From positions 3,100,001 to 3,164,000 of the forward strand of contig CP094668.1 of NCBI GenBank assembly GCA_022836915.1: DNA of 64,000 nucleotides. The letters are read 5' to 3'. The DNA is from Paenibacillus sp. OVF10 (lineage in GTDB: Bacteria; Bacillota; Bacilli; Paenibacillales; Paenibacillaceae). This document shows, piece after piece, positions 50,093 through 60,497 of this stretch. A program made the position numbers and the translations under genes. The notes under the pieces were generated by a model, which was not told the origin of the DNA, did no database searches, and worked only from the letters and a program-made list of their open reading frames with translations. The first letter of the stretch is position 1; every line of letters begins with the position of its first letter.

Positions 50093-51084
50093 AAATCGTC
50101 ATTGATGCCATGGGAGGCGACAATGCACCTGCATCAACGGTAGAAGGTGCGATTGCTGCAGCCACGGAATGGGCGGATACACAGATCGTCCTGATCGGCG
50201 ATGAAGCCAAGCTGGAGCCTCTTTTGAGTCAGTCAGGTGTGAGACCTGCCAATCTTACGGTCCGGCATGCTTCCGAAGTTATTGGTTCGGATGATGAACC
50301 CGTCAAAGCAGTGCGTCGCAAGAAGGATGCCTCCATGGTGGTCGCAGGCCGCATGCTGAAAGAGGGCGAAGCGGACGCGATGATCTCGGCGGGCAATACT
50401 GGAGCGTTGATGACAGCGGGTTTGCTTGTTGTAGGTCGCATGGAAGGCATTGAACGTCCGGCGCTTGCGCCTATGATTCCAACGATTGATGATGTAGGTG
50501 TGCTTGCGTTGGATCTGGGAGCGAATATGGATGCCAAACCGGAGCACCTTGCACAATATGGCCTGATGGGCAGTTTGTATCGGCAAAAAGTACAGGGCAT
50601 TGAGTCCCCACGAGTGGGCTTGCTCAATGTAGGAACAGAGCCAGGCAAGGGAAATGAGTTAACCAAACATGCATATCCTTTACTGGAACAACTCCCAATT
50701 CGGTTTGTCGGTAATGTTGAGGCACGTGATGTGCTGACTGGTGCTTGTGATGTGCTTGTATGTGACGGTTTTGCAGGGAATATACTGCTGAAGTCGCTGG
50801 AAGGCACAGCAGGTGCCATTTTCGCCTTGCTTAAGGAACAATTTTCATCTTCTCTCAAAAGTAAACTGGCTGCAGCTGTACTAATGCCTGAGCTGCGTGG
50901 GTTGAAACGAAAGCTGGATTATACGGAGCATGGCGGAGCGCCGCTCCTTGGTTTGAGCAGACTGGTTGTGAAAAGTCATGGATCTGCTGATGGCAATGCC
51001 ATCAAAAATGCTGTGCGCCAAGCTCGGATTGCAGTGCAGAATCAGCTGGTAGAGAGTATATCTAAGGAAATTAGCGGGAAGTGA
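50089..51084 (+). CDS. plsX: Phosphate acyltransferase PlsX
   Basis: PlsX converts acyl-ACP to acyl-phosphate, the donor for PlsY in phosphatidic acid synthesis; it is a peripheral membrane enzyme. The 331-residue product starts with the hallmark MKIVIDAMGGDNAP. It contains GSDDEPVKAVRRKKDASM, ADAMISAGNTGALM, LLNVGTEPGKGNEL, NVEARDVLTGACDVLVCDGFAGN and the C-terminal APLLGLSRLVVKSHGSADGNAI. The ATG overlaps the fapR stop by one base in an ATGA arrangement, so the two are coupled. Its 3' end abuts fabH. The gene is intact. Confidence 0.97.
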   Translation: MKIVIDAMGGDNAPASTVEGAIAAATEWADTQIVLIGDEAKLEPLLSQSGVRPANLTVRHASEVIGSDDEPVKAVRRKKDASMVVAGRMLKEGEADAMISAGNTGALMTAGLLVVGRMEGIERPALAPMIPTIDDVGVLALDLGANMDAKPEHLAQYGLMGSLYRQKVQGIESPRVGLLNVGTEPGKGNELTKHAYPLLEQLPIRFVGNVEARDVLTGACDVLVCDGFAGNILLKSLEGTAGAIFALLKEQFSSSLKSKLAAAVLMPELRGLKRKLDYTEHGGAPLLGLSRLVVKSHGSADGNAIKNAVRQARIAVQNQLVESISKEISGK

Positions 51085-51092
51085 GTGACGAC

Positions 51093-52082
51093 ATGAATAA
51101 TTTGCGCCCAGTAGGGGTTATTGGTACAGGGAAATATGTGCCTGAGAAAATTTTGACAAATAGCGATTTGGAGAAAATGGTCGATACGAATGATGAGTGG
51201 ATCGTCAGTCGTACAGGAATCAAAGAGCGTCACATCGCTGCACCCGATCAGGCAACTTCTGATCTGGCATATGAAGCGGCTATTAAAGCCCTTGAATCTG
51301 CAGGCATGACAGGCAGTGATCTTGATCTGATCATTGTTGCAACCATTACTCCGGATTCTTCTTTCCCATCGACAGCCTGCATCTTGCAGGACAAATTGGG
51401 TGCAAAAGGTGCCGCGGCATTTGATCTGTCGGCTGCTTGTTCCGGATTTGTATACGGTTTGGCTAGTGCTACGAGCTTCATCCAAAGCGGTATGTACAAC
51501 AATGCACTTGTTATTGGTGCGGACTGCTTGTCTCGCATTACGGATTATACAGACCGTAACACATGTGTCCTTTTTGGTGATGGAGCAGGCGCGGTAGTTG
51601 TTGGTGAAGTTCCCGAAGGTCGCGGCTTCAAAGCATTCGATCTCGGTGCCGAAGGTGCTGGCGGTAGTCTTCTTCAGATGGAAGGCGGCGGTTCCCGTCT
51701 GCCTGCTTCCGCAGAGACCGTTGAAAATAAAAAACATTACATCTACATGAACGGTCGTGAAGTGTTCAAGTTTGCGGTACGTGTCATGGGGACGGCTACC
51801 ATTGAGGTATTACGCAAGGCTGGTATGGAGCGTACGGATGTGGATCTGTTTGTTCCTCACCAAGCGAATATTCGGATTATCCAATCTGCGATGCAACGAC
51901 TTGAGCTTCCTGAGGAAAAGGTTGTAGTCAACGTAGATAAGTATGCAAACACATCGGCTGCTTCCATCCCGCTTGCTCTGGTAGAAGCTGCGGAGGAAGG
52001 TCGCATGAAAGCCGGAGATACCGTTCTGATGGTTGGATTCGGTGGCGGTTTGACATGGGGAGCATCGGTACTCGTTTGGTAA
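51093..52082 (+). CDS. fabH: 3-oxoacyl-ACP synthase III
   Basis: FabH condenses acyl-CoA with malonyl-ACP to start fatty acid synthesis, and in Bacillota it selects branched primers. The product of about 329 residues has the catalytic triad Cys in DLSAACSGFVYGL, His in VPHQANIRI and Asn in VDKYANTSAASI. FGDGAGAVVVG and the C-terminal GFGGGLTWGA are also present. ATG 51093 is preferred (GAAGTGAGTG upstream, family-like MNNLRPVGVIG); GTG 51081 overlapping the plsX stop is an alternative. Its place between plsX and fabD differs from B. subtilis, where fabH is elsewhere. Confidence 0.96.
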   Translation: MNNLRPVGVIGTGKYVPEKILTNSDLEKMVDTNDEWIVSRTGIKERHIAAPDQATSDLAYEAAIKALESAGMTGSDLDLIIVATITPDSSFPSTACILQDKLGAKGAAAFDLSAACSGFVYGLASATSFIQSGMYNNALVIGADCLSRITDYTDRNTCVLFGDGAGAVVVGEVPEGRGFKAFDLGAEGAGGSLLQMEGGGSRLPASAETVENKKHYIYMNGREVFKFAVRVMGTATIEVLRKAGMERTDVDLFVPHQANIRIIQSAMQRLELPEEKVVVNVDKYANTSAASIPLALVEAAEEGRMKAGDTVLMVGFGGGLTWGASVLVW

Positions 52083-52107
52083 AATAGACATCTGGGAGAT
52101 GAATGAG

Positions 52108-53048
52108 ATGGGTAAAATAGCATTTGTATTTCCCGGACAGGGATCACAGGCTGTAGGCATGGCCAAGGACGCGTATGAGTCCGTGCCTGCGGCAACCGAG
52201 ATTTTTCGCACAGCAGATGAAACATTGGGTTTCTCGCTGAGCAACCTTGTATTTGAAGGACCGGAGACCGAGTTGAAACAGACATCAAATACACAACCGG
52301 CTCTGTTGACAGCAAGTATTGCCTTGCTTGAAGCTTTCAAAGAAAAAGGAATTCAGCCTGACTATATGGCTGGACACAGTCTGGGAGAATACAGTGCACT
52401 GGTGGCAGCGGGCGTTCTTTCGTTTGCTGACGCAGTGAGCACTGTGCGGGCGCGTGGTCAGTATATGGAACAGGCAGTACCGGGTGGACAAGGAGCGATG
52501 GCTGCTGTGTTGGGTGCGGATCGGGAAGCGCTGGGGGTGCTTTGCCGTGACGTATCTGAAAGTGGTCATGCGGTTGAACTTGCCAACATGAATTGTCCGG
52601 GACAAATCGTCATTTCTGGTGTGAAGGAAGGCGTAGCTGCTGTCGCGGAACGAGTGAAAGAAGCAGGCGGTAAACGCGCTATTGCACTTGAAGTAAGCGG
52701 TCCGTTCCACTCTTCATTGATGAAGGGTGCAGCTGAGAAGCTGGCAGAGAAACTGAAAACCGTTACGTTCTCACCGGCAGCGGTCCCTGTAGTCGCTAAT
52801 GTGACTGCAAGACCTGCAGAAGATGGACAGGTTCAGGATTTGTTGACAGCTCAGGTCTATTCTCCTGTATTATGGGAAGACAGTGTGACATGGCTTATTG
52901 AGCAAGGCGTGGATACGTTCATCGAGATTGGATCTGGCAGTGTATTGACCGGTTTGATTAAAAAACAGATAAAACCGTAAAACTGTACAATGTGAACAGT
53001 CTTGAAACGCTCGAAGCAACGGCAAGTGAATTAGAAGGAATTATATGA
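52108..53048 (+). CDS. fabD: Malonyl CoA-ACP transacylase (one frame break near the end)
   Basis: FabD loads malonyl groups onto AcpP. The repaired protein of about 313 residues has FVFPGQGSQAVGMAK (Gln), the nucleophile Ser in GHSLGEYSAL, an Arg in RARGQYMEQA and the catalytic His in GPFHSSLMK. The visible frame stops at 52980. A6 at 52960-52965 is one A short, and adding it gives LIKKTDKTVKLYNVNSLETL and a stop at 53046-53048, matching the usual FabD C-terminus. ATG 52108 is chosen because GGGAG is nine bases upstream; ATG 52099 is too close. A structured 210-base gap follows before fabG. Confidence 0.92.
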
Positions 53049-53100
53049 GTTAAACTAAACTTTTTACACGAGAACGGAGAGGACAGAAAAAACCTGAAGA

Positions 53101-53216
53101 AGCGGAGTGTTCGCCTTTATCACCGGATTTTCCCTTTAGAAAAGGGAATCAAAAAATCTGGGGATAACAGCGATCGGAAGGTTATTCTGTCATCGGAGTG
53201 GCAAGTGTAAACATTC
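53101..53216 (+). other. Structured intergenic element between fabD and fabG
   Basis: CCGGATTTT (53123-53131) pairs with AAAATCTGG (53153-53161) and encloses a CCCTTT/AAAGGG hairpin with a one-sided AATCAA bulge. GATAACAG then pairs with CTGTCATC (seven of eight) around a 14-16-base loop, and CATCGGAGTGGC echoes GATCGGAAGGTT. No reading frame and no T-run are present. I have an uncertain memory that similar sequences recur in Paenibacillus intergenic regions. Only one copy is seen here. Confidence 0.45.
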
Positions 53217-53258
53217 TTTGGTTGAACTGATATAGATTTGGGGAAAGGAGGAATGATT

Positions 53259-54008
53259 ATGTCTAAACCATTAGAAGGTAAAAATGCACTCGTTACCGGG
53301 GCATCCCGGGGCATTGGGCGCAGTATTGCACTGGCACTTGCAGAAGCTGGAGCGAACGTAGCCGTGAATTATGCGGGTAGCCAAGCGGCAGCTGAGGAAG
53401 TGGCGGAAGCGATTCGTGCCAAAGGAGTCAAGGCGATTACACTTCAAGCCAATGTTGGTCTGATGGATGAAGCTGAACAAATGGTCAAAGCTACTCTCGA
53501 AGCATGGGGCAATGTTGATATTCTGGTGAACAATGCTGGCATTACCCGTGATAATCTGATCATGCGTATGAAAGAGGAAGAATTCGATCAGGTTATTGAA
53601 ACCAATCTCAAAGGTGTGTTTAACTGCCTTAAGGCGGTTACACGTCCAATGATGAAACAACGGTCGGGAAGAATTATCAATATCTCCTCGGTTGTAGGTG
53701 TGCTCGGTAATGCTGGACAAGCGAACTATGTTGCTGCCAAAGCAGGAGTCATTGGCCTGACAAAGGCATCTGCTCGTGAACTGGCTTCTCGTGGAATCAC
53801 AGTTAACTGTGTTGCACCAGGTTTCATTGAGACAGATATGACAAAAGAGTTGTCCCAGGAGCTGGTGGACGGTATGCTAAGTGGTATTCCGTTGTCCCGT
53901 TTGGGTCAGCCGGATGAAATCGCTGGTGTAGTCACTTTCCTGGCTTCGCAGGCTTCATCTTATATGACAGGGCAGACGCTGCATGTTGATGGTGGCATGT
54001 ACATGTAA
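53259..54008 (+). CDS. fabG: 3-oxoacyl-ACP reductase
   Basis: FabG is the NADPH-dependent ketoacyl reductase of fatty acid elongation. The 249-residue SDR protein has the cofactor motif [24 protein letters not shown] (NNAG), and the catalytic Ser in INISSVVG with YVAAKAG (Tyr and Lys). GFIETDM and the C-terminal [15 protein letters not shown] are typical of FabG. ATG 53259 is chosen because AAAGGAGG ends seven bases upstream; ATG 53253 is too close to it. The gene is intact. It is separated from fabD by the structured element and from acpP by a hairpin-rich region with its own -10 box. Confidence 0.97.
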   Translation: MSKPLEGKNALVTGASRGIGRSIALALAEAGANVAVNYAGSQAAAEEVAEAIRAKGVKAITLQANVGLMDEAEQMVKATLEAWGNVDILVNNAGITRDNLIMRMKEEEFDQVIETNLKGVFNCLKAVTRPMMKQRSGRIINISSVVGVLGNAGQANYVAAKAGVIGLTKASARELASRGITVNCVAPGFIETDMTKELSQELVDGMLSGIPLSRLGQPDEIAGVVTFLASQASSYMTGQTLHVDGGMYM

Positions 54009-54011
54009 TTC

Positions 54012-54088
54012 TTCCCGGACTTGAACAATAGTCGGGGAACAGGCGCTGGACGATCCGAAATGCCGGAAAAAGGCCGGGTTCCCCGGCC
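54012..54088 (+). promoter_or_regulatory. Competing hairpins between fabG and acpP
   Basis: TTCCCGGAC (54012-54020) can pair with GTCGGGGAA (54031-54039). The same CGGGGAAC (54033-54040) can instead pair with GTTCCCCG (54078-54085), and that segment also belongs to GGCCGGG / CCCGGCC (54072-54078 with 54082-54088). The structures are mutually exclusive, in an attenuator-like layout without a T-run. Confidence 0.4.
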
Positions 54089-54132
54089 GGGAGCCGCATA
54101 TGTCTTCTATGGCATTTTGCCTGCGATTCTCG

Positions 54133-54138
54133 TATAAT
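54133..54138 (+). promoter_or_regulatory. -10 box of a probable acpP promoter
   Basis: A consensus TATAAT lies 28 bases before the acpP start, with a poor -35 (TGGCAT at 54110-54115, spacer 17). It could let AcpP be made in excess over the other Fab enzymes. Confidence 0.5.
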
Positions 54139-54160
54139 ACCAAAGAAGGAGGTGAACCGG

Positions 54161-54394
54161 ATGTCCGATGTATTGGAGCGTGTAAAACGCATCGTCGTCG
54201 ACCGCTTGGGCGCAGACGAAGCTGAAGTTACACTTGAAGCATCTTTCAAAGAAGATTTGGGTGCTGATTCTTTGGATGTAGTGGAATTGGTCATGGAATT
54301 GGAAGATGAATTTGATTTGGAAATCTCTGATGAAGATGCAGAAAAAATCACGACCGTAGGTGAAGTTGTAAACTACATACAATCTCATACCTAA
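54161..54394 (+). CDS. acpP: Acyl carrier protein
   Basis: AcpP carries growing acyl chains on a 4'-phosphopantetheine arm. The 77-residue, strongly acidic product has the modification site in [18 protein letters not shown] (Ser of DSLD) and the usual helical pattern ending YIQSHT. ATG 54161 follows a consensus GAAGGAGGTGAACCGG. It sits between fabG and fabF, as in most Bacillota, and probably has an extra promoter just upstream. A hairpin with a weak T-run follows, so some transcription probably continues into fabF. Confidence 0.97.
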   Translation: MSDVLERVKRIVVDRLGADEAEVTLEASFKEDLGADSLDVVELVMELEDEFDLEISDEDAEKITTVGEVVNYIQSHT

Positions 54395-54404
54395 AGTCAT
54401 TTTT

Positions 54405-54436
54405 AGTCCCGCACATGTTTTCGAACAGGCGGGACT
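54405..54436 (+). terminator. Weak terminator after acpP
   Basis: AGTCCCGC (54405-54412) pairs perfectly with GCGGGACT (54429-54436), followed by TCTCATCATT, a poor T-run. Partial termination is likely. The 54437-54571 stretch before fabF shows no gene. Confidence 0.55.
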
Positions 54437-54571
54437 TCTCATCATTCATTGGTTTTTCTCATTCCGCAAGCAGCTCTACTCAAACAGGCCTATCTTGGTT
54501 GAATAGATGTCTGTTTGCGGATATTCCCACAAAATACTTGCGTAATGCAGTCGATATAGAGGTGACTCGGT

Positions 54572-55810
54572 TTGAAACAAAGAGTAGTAATTACCGGAAT
54601 GGGCGTAATGACATCGCTCGGAAAAGATTTGGAAACGTTCTGGGGCAGTTTAATGGCAGGAAAGTCCGGAATTTCTCAGATTGAGGCGTTTGATGTTAGT
54701 GAATACACGACACAGATTGCAGCCGAGATCAAGGATTTCAACCCGGAAGAATATATGGATCGCAAGGATGCTCGCAAAATGGACCGTTTTGTACAGTTCG
54801 CTGTGGCAGCCGGCTTCAAAGCCGTTGAAGACAGTGGTCTGAAAATTAACGAGAATATTGATGCAGAGCGTTTCGGTGTATCCATCGGATCAGGTATTGG
54901 TGGATTGGGTACGTGGGAGGACCAACATAATGCATTGTTGCAAAAAGGTCCAAAACGGGTAAGCCCATTCTTTATTCCCATGATGATCTCCAACATGGCT
55001 TCAGGCCAAATGTCTATTTCCCTTGGTGCCAAAGGTCCTAACATTAACGTTGTTACCGCTTGTGCAACAGGTACACACTCCATCGGAGATTCCTTTAAGC
55101 TGATTGCCAATGGTGATGCAGATGCCATGATCTGTGGTGGTGCGGAAGCAACAATCAGACCAACGGGTCTTGCAGGGTTCTGTGCGATGCGCGCAATGTC
55201 TACACGTAATGATGATCCTGCGAAGTCAAGCCGTCCTTTTGATACAGAACGTGATGGTTTTGTTATGGGCGAAGGCGCTGGTGTTCTGATTCTGGAATCC
55301 CTGGAGCATGCTCAAAAACGTGGTGCACGCATTTATGGTGAAGTGATCGGTTACGGTCTGACAGGTGATGCACATCACATGACAGAACCAGATCCGGACG
55401 GAGCAGCACGTTGCATGAAGATGGCACTTCGTAATGCGGGTATTGAGCCTGAAGAAGTGGACTACATTAATGCACACGGAACTTCGACGCCTGTAGGCGA
55501 CAGATCCGAAACGCTTGCGATCAAAAAGGCGTTTGGTGATCATGCGTACAAGCTCGCCGTGAGTTCCACTAAATCCATGACGGGTCACATGCTTGGCGCT
55601 GCTGGTGGTGTAGAAGCGGTCATCTGCGGATTGTCCCTGACACATCAGACACTGGCTCCAACGATTAACCTGGAAAATCAGGACCCGGAATGTGATCTGG
55701 ATTATGTACCAAATGTTCCACGTCAAACCAAAGTTAATATTGCCATGTCCAATTCATTTGGATTCGGCGGTCACAATGCCACCATTATTCTCAAAAAATT
55801 TGAAGCATAA
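54572..55810 (+). CDS. fabF: 3-oxoacyl-ACP synthase II
   Basis: FabF elongates acyl-ACP chains with malonyl-ACP. The 412-residue product has the catalytic Cys in [14 protein letters not shown] and the two His in [12 protein letters not shown] and [28 protein letters not shown] is at the C-terminus. It starts at TTG 54572, supported by GAGGTGACTCGG upstream and by the family N-terminus [16 protein letters not shown]. It lies 13 bases before rnc, and the two are probably cotranscribed. The gene is intact. Confidence 0.97.
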   Translation: MKQRVVITGMGVMTSLGKDLETFWGSLMAGKSGISQIEAFDVSEYTTQIAAEIKDFNPEEYMDRKDARKMDRFVQFAVAAGFKAVEDSGLKINENIDAERFGVSIGSGIGGLGTWEDQHNALLQKGPKRVSPFFIPMMISNMASGQMSISLGAKGPNINVVTACATGTHSIGDSFKLIANGDADAMICGGAEATIRPTGLAGFCAMRAMSTRNDDPAKSSRPFDTERDGFVMGEGAGVLILESLEHAQKRGARIYGEVIGYGLTGDAHHMTEPDPDGAARCMKMALRNAGIEPEEVDYINAHGTSTPVGDRSETLAIKKAFGDHAYKLAVSSTKSMTGHMLGAAGGVEAVICGLSLTHQTLAPTINLENQDPECDLDYVPNVPRQTKVNIAMSNSFGFGGHNATIILKKFEA

Positions 55811-55823
55811 GGGGCTAGTTCGT

Positions 55824-56528
55824 TTGAGTGAAGATCTGAAGCAGTTACAACATAAACTTCAAATCAAATTTGACAACAGGCAGCTTTTAAAACAAGCGTT
55901 TACCCATGCTTCTTATGTAAACGAACACCGGTTCAGTCAGCATCAGGACAACGAGCGCCTGGAGTTTCTGGGCGATGCGGTGCTGGAACTGACTGTATCG
56001 GAGTACTTGTATCATTTGTATCCTAACCGTCCGGAGGGTGAATTAACTAAGCTGCGGGCATCCATTGTCTGTGAGCCTTCCCTCGTCAAATTTGCTGAAG
56101 CGTTGGGTTTTGGGCAGTATGTACTTCTTGGTAAAGGTGAGGAACTAACTGGAGGACGGACACGGCCGGCTCTGCTGGCGGATGTGTTTGAATCTTTCAT
56201 TGGTGCATTGTATCTGGATCAGGGGCTTGCGCCTGTCCGGGCATTTCTCGACCAGCATGTCTTCCCATTAATCGTATTGGGCAGCAAGCTGCAAATGAGT
56301 GATTACAAAACGGAACTGCAGGAACTTACTCAGCATCACAATATGGGAGCTTTGGAATACCGTATCGTTGAGGAACGGGGACCTGCCCATGAACGTGAGT
56401 TTGTCTCGGAGGTCCATATGGGTCAAGAACGGCTTGGCAGAGGTACAGGACGTTCCAAAAAGGAAGCGGAACAACAGGCTGCATCTGCAGCACTTGATCG
56501 ACTGAAGCTTCCGGAAGCCGGAGCTTAA
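55824..56528 (+). CDS. rnc: Ribonuclease III
   Basis: RNase III cuts double-stranded RNA and processes rRNA and SRP RNA precursors. The product of about 234 residues has the signature [20 protein letters not shown] with the acidic catalytic residues. [16 protein letters not shown] supplies the second acidic cluster, and a C-terminal double-stranded RNA-binding domain follows ([13 protein letters not shown] to [16 protein letters not shown]). TTG 55824 is chosen because AAGGGG lies nine bases upstream and the frame is merely open further upstream through fabF. It is the last gene before a strong terminator, with smc and ftsY following, the usual order. Confidence 0.96.
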   Translation: MSEDLKQLQHKLQIKFDNRQLLKQAFTHASYVNEHRFSQHQDNERLEFLGDAVLELTVSEYLYHLYPNRPEGELTKLRASIVCEPSLVKFAEALGFGQYVLLGKGEELTGGRTRPALLADVFESFIGALYLDQGLAPVRAFLDQHVFPLIVLGSKLQMSDYKTELQELTQHHNMGALEYRIVEERGPAHEREFVSEVHMGQERLGRGTGRSKKEAEQQAASAALDRLKLPEAGA

Positions 56529-56549
56529 CCGATAGCGCATAGACAAACG

Positions 56550-56620
56550 AAGAGCAAAGAGCAGCCCGCGGGTCCGCCCCGGCGGAAGTAATCGGCCGGA
56601 CTGCTTTTTGCTCTTTTTTT
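56550..56620 (+). terminator. Strong intrinsic terminator after rnc
   Basis: AAGAGCAAAGAGCAG pairs over 15 positions with CTGCTTTTTGCTCTT, enclosing GC-rich inner pairing, and is followed by seven T. The rest of the gap to smc (56621-56821) shows no gene. Confidence 0.9.
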
Positions 56621-56821
56621 GTAAAGAGGTTCAGGCGGAGTTTGCCTGATCGTTAACTAATAAGTTGAACCGTATTTTACACAAAACGAAGAGTGCAGAA
56701 CCAATCGCAATCGGAGGATGGTACTGCAATTGGAGTGATCATGTGTAATGCAATGGTTCAAATTATTTAGGCGCTTGAATGCAATACTTGAAATTTGCAA
56801 GAGGAGGTGACGAGAAACCCT

Positions 56822-59800
56822 ATGTTTTTAAAACGGATCGAATTGGGTGGATTCAAGTCATTCGCCGACAAAACGGAGATGGAGTTCGTTCGTGGCATTA
56901 CGGCTGTTGTAGGTCCGAACGGAAGTGGCAAGAGTAATATATCGGACGGAATTCGCTGGGTTCTGGGGGAACAAAGTGCCAAGTCGCTGCGTGGTGGCAA
57001 GATGGAAGATATCATCTTTGCAGGCAGTGACGCACGGAAAGCCGTTAATTTCGGTGAGGTGTCGCTAACACTTGATAACGAGGATCATGCACTTGCATTG
57101 GATTTCGGTGAGGTGACGGTGACTCGTCGTGTACATCGCAGCGGAGATAGTGAATATTTTATTAACAAGCAATCTTGTCGTTTGAAGGATATCACGGAGT
57201 TGTTTATGGATACCGGCATTGGTAAGGAAGCCTACTCGATTATTGGACAGGGGCGAATCGAAGAGATTCTGAGTACCCGTTCAGAGGATCGCAGAGGCAT
57301 CTTTGAAGAAGCTTCAGGTATCGTTAAATATAAATCCCGCAAGCGGGATGCGACGCGCAAACTGGATGAGACAGAGCAGAATTTGCTGCGTATTCATGAT
57401 CTGGTGACTGAACTGGAAGATCAGATTGGACCGCTAAAGGAACAATCAGAGAAAGCGATCCACTATAAGGAACTTCGTTCACAGCTCAAATCGCAAGAAA
57501 TTTCCATGTATGTGTACCAGATTGAACAGATTCATGCATCCTGGAGTAAGGCCAATGAGCGACTACAATCCCTGAAGCAGGAAGAGGTTGGACTCGCAGC
57601 GATTGTCTCTACCCATGATGCCAAGCTTGAAAATGATCGGAATGCGCTGCGTATCCTGGAAACAGAGACAGAGCAACTGCAAGCCGCTTTATTGCAATTC
57701 AGTGAAGCGACAGAGAAAAGTGAAGGGCTTGGAGAATTGCTCAAGGAGCGTTCCCACCATCTGCAAACAAATCAGGAGCAGCTCAAAGTAACACTTGCTG
57801 CGAGTGAAGAGAGACATCGCGAACGGGAAACCGAGCTGCTTGCACTGCGTGAGAAGTTTGGCAAACTTGAGCATGAACTGAATGATGTGAGAAATCAGTT
57901 GTCCCAGGAAGAAGCCAAACTCATCGGTGTTACAGGTGGCATTAGTCAGCAGCAAGAGGAAAGCCTCAAAGGCAACTTGCTGGAACTGATGAATCAGATG
58001 GCTCAGACACGCAATGAAATTCGTTATGTGGATCAGCAGAAAGAAACGCTGGAGCGCAGAATGAATCGCGCGGCTGAAGAATCAGGCAAATGGGAAGAGC
58101 AGAAAGAGACACTGGAAAGTCGCAAAGCGGACATCGAGAAAAAGTTGTTCGCTTGGGCAAAGAAATCAGTGATCTACGTGGTGGTTACATTACGGAAAGT
58201 GAACGACTCCAGTCGCTGCAGAAGCTGCTCGAAGAAAGTCGGGGCACAGTTCGTAAATGGGAACAGAAGCGTGAAGCTCAGGTCTCCCGCCGCGATACGA
58301 TGAAAGAGATGCAGGATGATTTTGACGGATTCATGTTGGGTGTCAAGGAGGTTCTCAAGGCTTCGCGTAAGGGCACGCTTACCGGTGTTCATGGAGCTGT
58401 GGCTGAACTCGTTAAAGTTCCCGAAAAGATCGAGCTTGCGGTAGAGACAGCAATGGGAGCATCCTTGCAACATGTGGTCATGGAAAATGAATCAGTTTCC
58501 AGACAGGCAATCGCTTTCCTTAAGCAACGTCAATTGGGCCGTGCAACGTTCCTGCCTCTGGATGTCATTCGCCCACGTGCCATTGGCGCGGCTGAACGTT
58601 CCATGATTGAAGGCATGGAGGGCTTTGTGGGGATCGGTGCTGATCTCGTACAATTCGAATCCAAGTATGCTTCGATCATTGGCAGTCTGTTAGGTAATGT
58701 TATTATTGCTGAAACGCTGGAGGTCGCGAACAAAATTGCGGCTCGCTGCCAGTATCGTTTCCGGGTCGTGACGCTTGAAGGTGACGTGGTCAATGCGGGT
58801 GGTTCCATGACAGGTGGTAGCCAGCACAAGAAAAATGTGAGTCTGCTCAGTCGGAAACGGCAGCTGGACCAGCTCGACCAGGATATTTTGGATACCGAAA
58901 ATCAGATCGTGAAACTGCATCGCAGTGTGGATGATGTAAAAGTTCAACTGGAGCAGTGTCAGGACAAACTGGATGAACTTCGTCAGTCCGGTGACGATAC
59001 CCGAAATGCAGAACAGCAGGCTTCGATGGAAATGAAGCAGGTAGAGCATGAGCTTCGCCACGTGCTTGAACAGGTGGCCGTTGCCGGGCAGGAGAAGAGC
59101 GGGTTTACCGAAGAGATCAAAGAGCTGGATACGGCTCGCATCGTTGCTGTGAAGAAGCTGGAGCAGCTTGAAGAGGAAGAAAAAGCGACTCATCGTGCCA
59201 TTCATGCAGCTGAGTTTGCTCGGAAAGCCAATGAATCCGCGAAGGAAGAATTGCAGAGCCAACTCACCGAACTGAAAGTACGCGAAGGCAAGCTTGATCA
59301 GGAGCGATTCTCCAATGGAGAACAATTGCGGCGTCTGGAGCGGGAAGTAGAGTCGCTGGTCAAAGATCTGCGTCAGAATCGCACGTTGCTGGCTTCGATG
59401 GAAGCAGATCTCAAGAAAACACAAACCGAGAGTGTTAAACAGATTGAAGATCTGAACCAGTACAAGCTGAAAAAAGCGGAAGCTTCCCAGGAGCTGGACT
59501 TCAAACGTGCTGCCCGAAGTGAGTTGTCGAAAAAGCTTGAGCTTGCCGAGAGCGAAACGAAGGAACAGCGTACGCAGTTAAAAGCAGTGGAAGAGCAGAT
59601 GCGACAAACAGAAATTTCCGTGAACCGGTTGGATGTTGAGCTGGAAAATATACTGCGAAAGCTGACGGATGAATACGAACTGGGCTATGAACTGGCCAAA
59701 GAGCGTTATCCTGTGCCGGAAGATGTAGAGCATACACAGGCAGAGGTACAAAAGCTGAAGCGCAGTATATCCGCCCTGGGTGATGTTAACCTGGGAGCGA

Positions 59801-60390
59801 TTGAGGAGTTCCAGCGGGTCAATGAGCGATACGAGTTCCTGAGTGAACAGAAGAATGACCTGGTGGAAGCCAAAACAACGTTGTATCAGGTTATTCGGGA
59901 AATGGAAGACGAGATGGCGAAGCGATTCAAGATCACGTTTGATGCAATCCGCCGTGAGTTCGGTACCGTGTTTACCAAGCTGTTTGGCGGGGGACGTGCT
60001 GACCTTGTTCTGATGGACCCGGAGCGTTTGCTTGAAACGGGAATAGATATTGTGGCTCAGCCACCAGGCAAGAAACTGCAAAACCTGCAACTGTTATCCG
60101 GTGGGGAGCGGGCTTTGACGGCGATGGCTTTGTTATTTGCTATTCTGCATGTCAAACCTGTACCATTCTGCGTGCTGGATGAAGTAGAGGCAGCGCTGGA
60201 CGAAGCTAACGTGGTACGTTTTGCCCAGTACTTGCGTGAATTCTCTGAACAGACACAGTTCATCGTTGTTACCCATCGTAAAGGTACGATGGAAGAGGCT
60301 GATGTGCTGTACGGTGTTACGATGGAAGAGGGCGGAGTATCCAAGCTTGTTTCGGTTAAACTGGAAGATGAGGAAGCAGTAATTGCCTGA
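56822..60390 (+). CDS. smc: Chromosome partition protein SMC (one frame break)
   Basis: SMC compacts and segregates the chromosome with ScpA/ScpB. The repaired product is about 1,189 residues, the normal length. Walker A is GPNGSGKSN at residues 31-39. Long coiled coils flank a hinge with TGVHGAVAELVKVPEKIE, MGASLQHVVMEN and NAGGSMTGGS, and the C-terminal head has the signature LSGGERALTAMA and Walker B FCVLDEVEAALD. The frame breaks at A5 58139-58143; one more A restores IEKKVVRLGKEISDLRGG. Loss of SMC is severely harmful in relatives, so a sequencing deletion is the simplest view. The ATG follows AGAGGAGGTGA at a slightly long distance. Confidence 0.93.
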
Positions 60391-60497
60391 TCTGATCCAA
60401 ACCGCGAGATAAATGAACTCATTGTAATTATTGAAAATCATTCAGATTGAGCATTTTTGCAAAAGCGCTTAGATTATGTACACGATGGAGGGGCTTT

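Noticed and set aside
53101..53216. T-box or known riboswitch upstream of fabG
   Set aside because: No T-box TGGNACCGCG-type antiterminator, no terminator and no recognised aptamer core.
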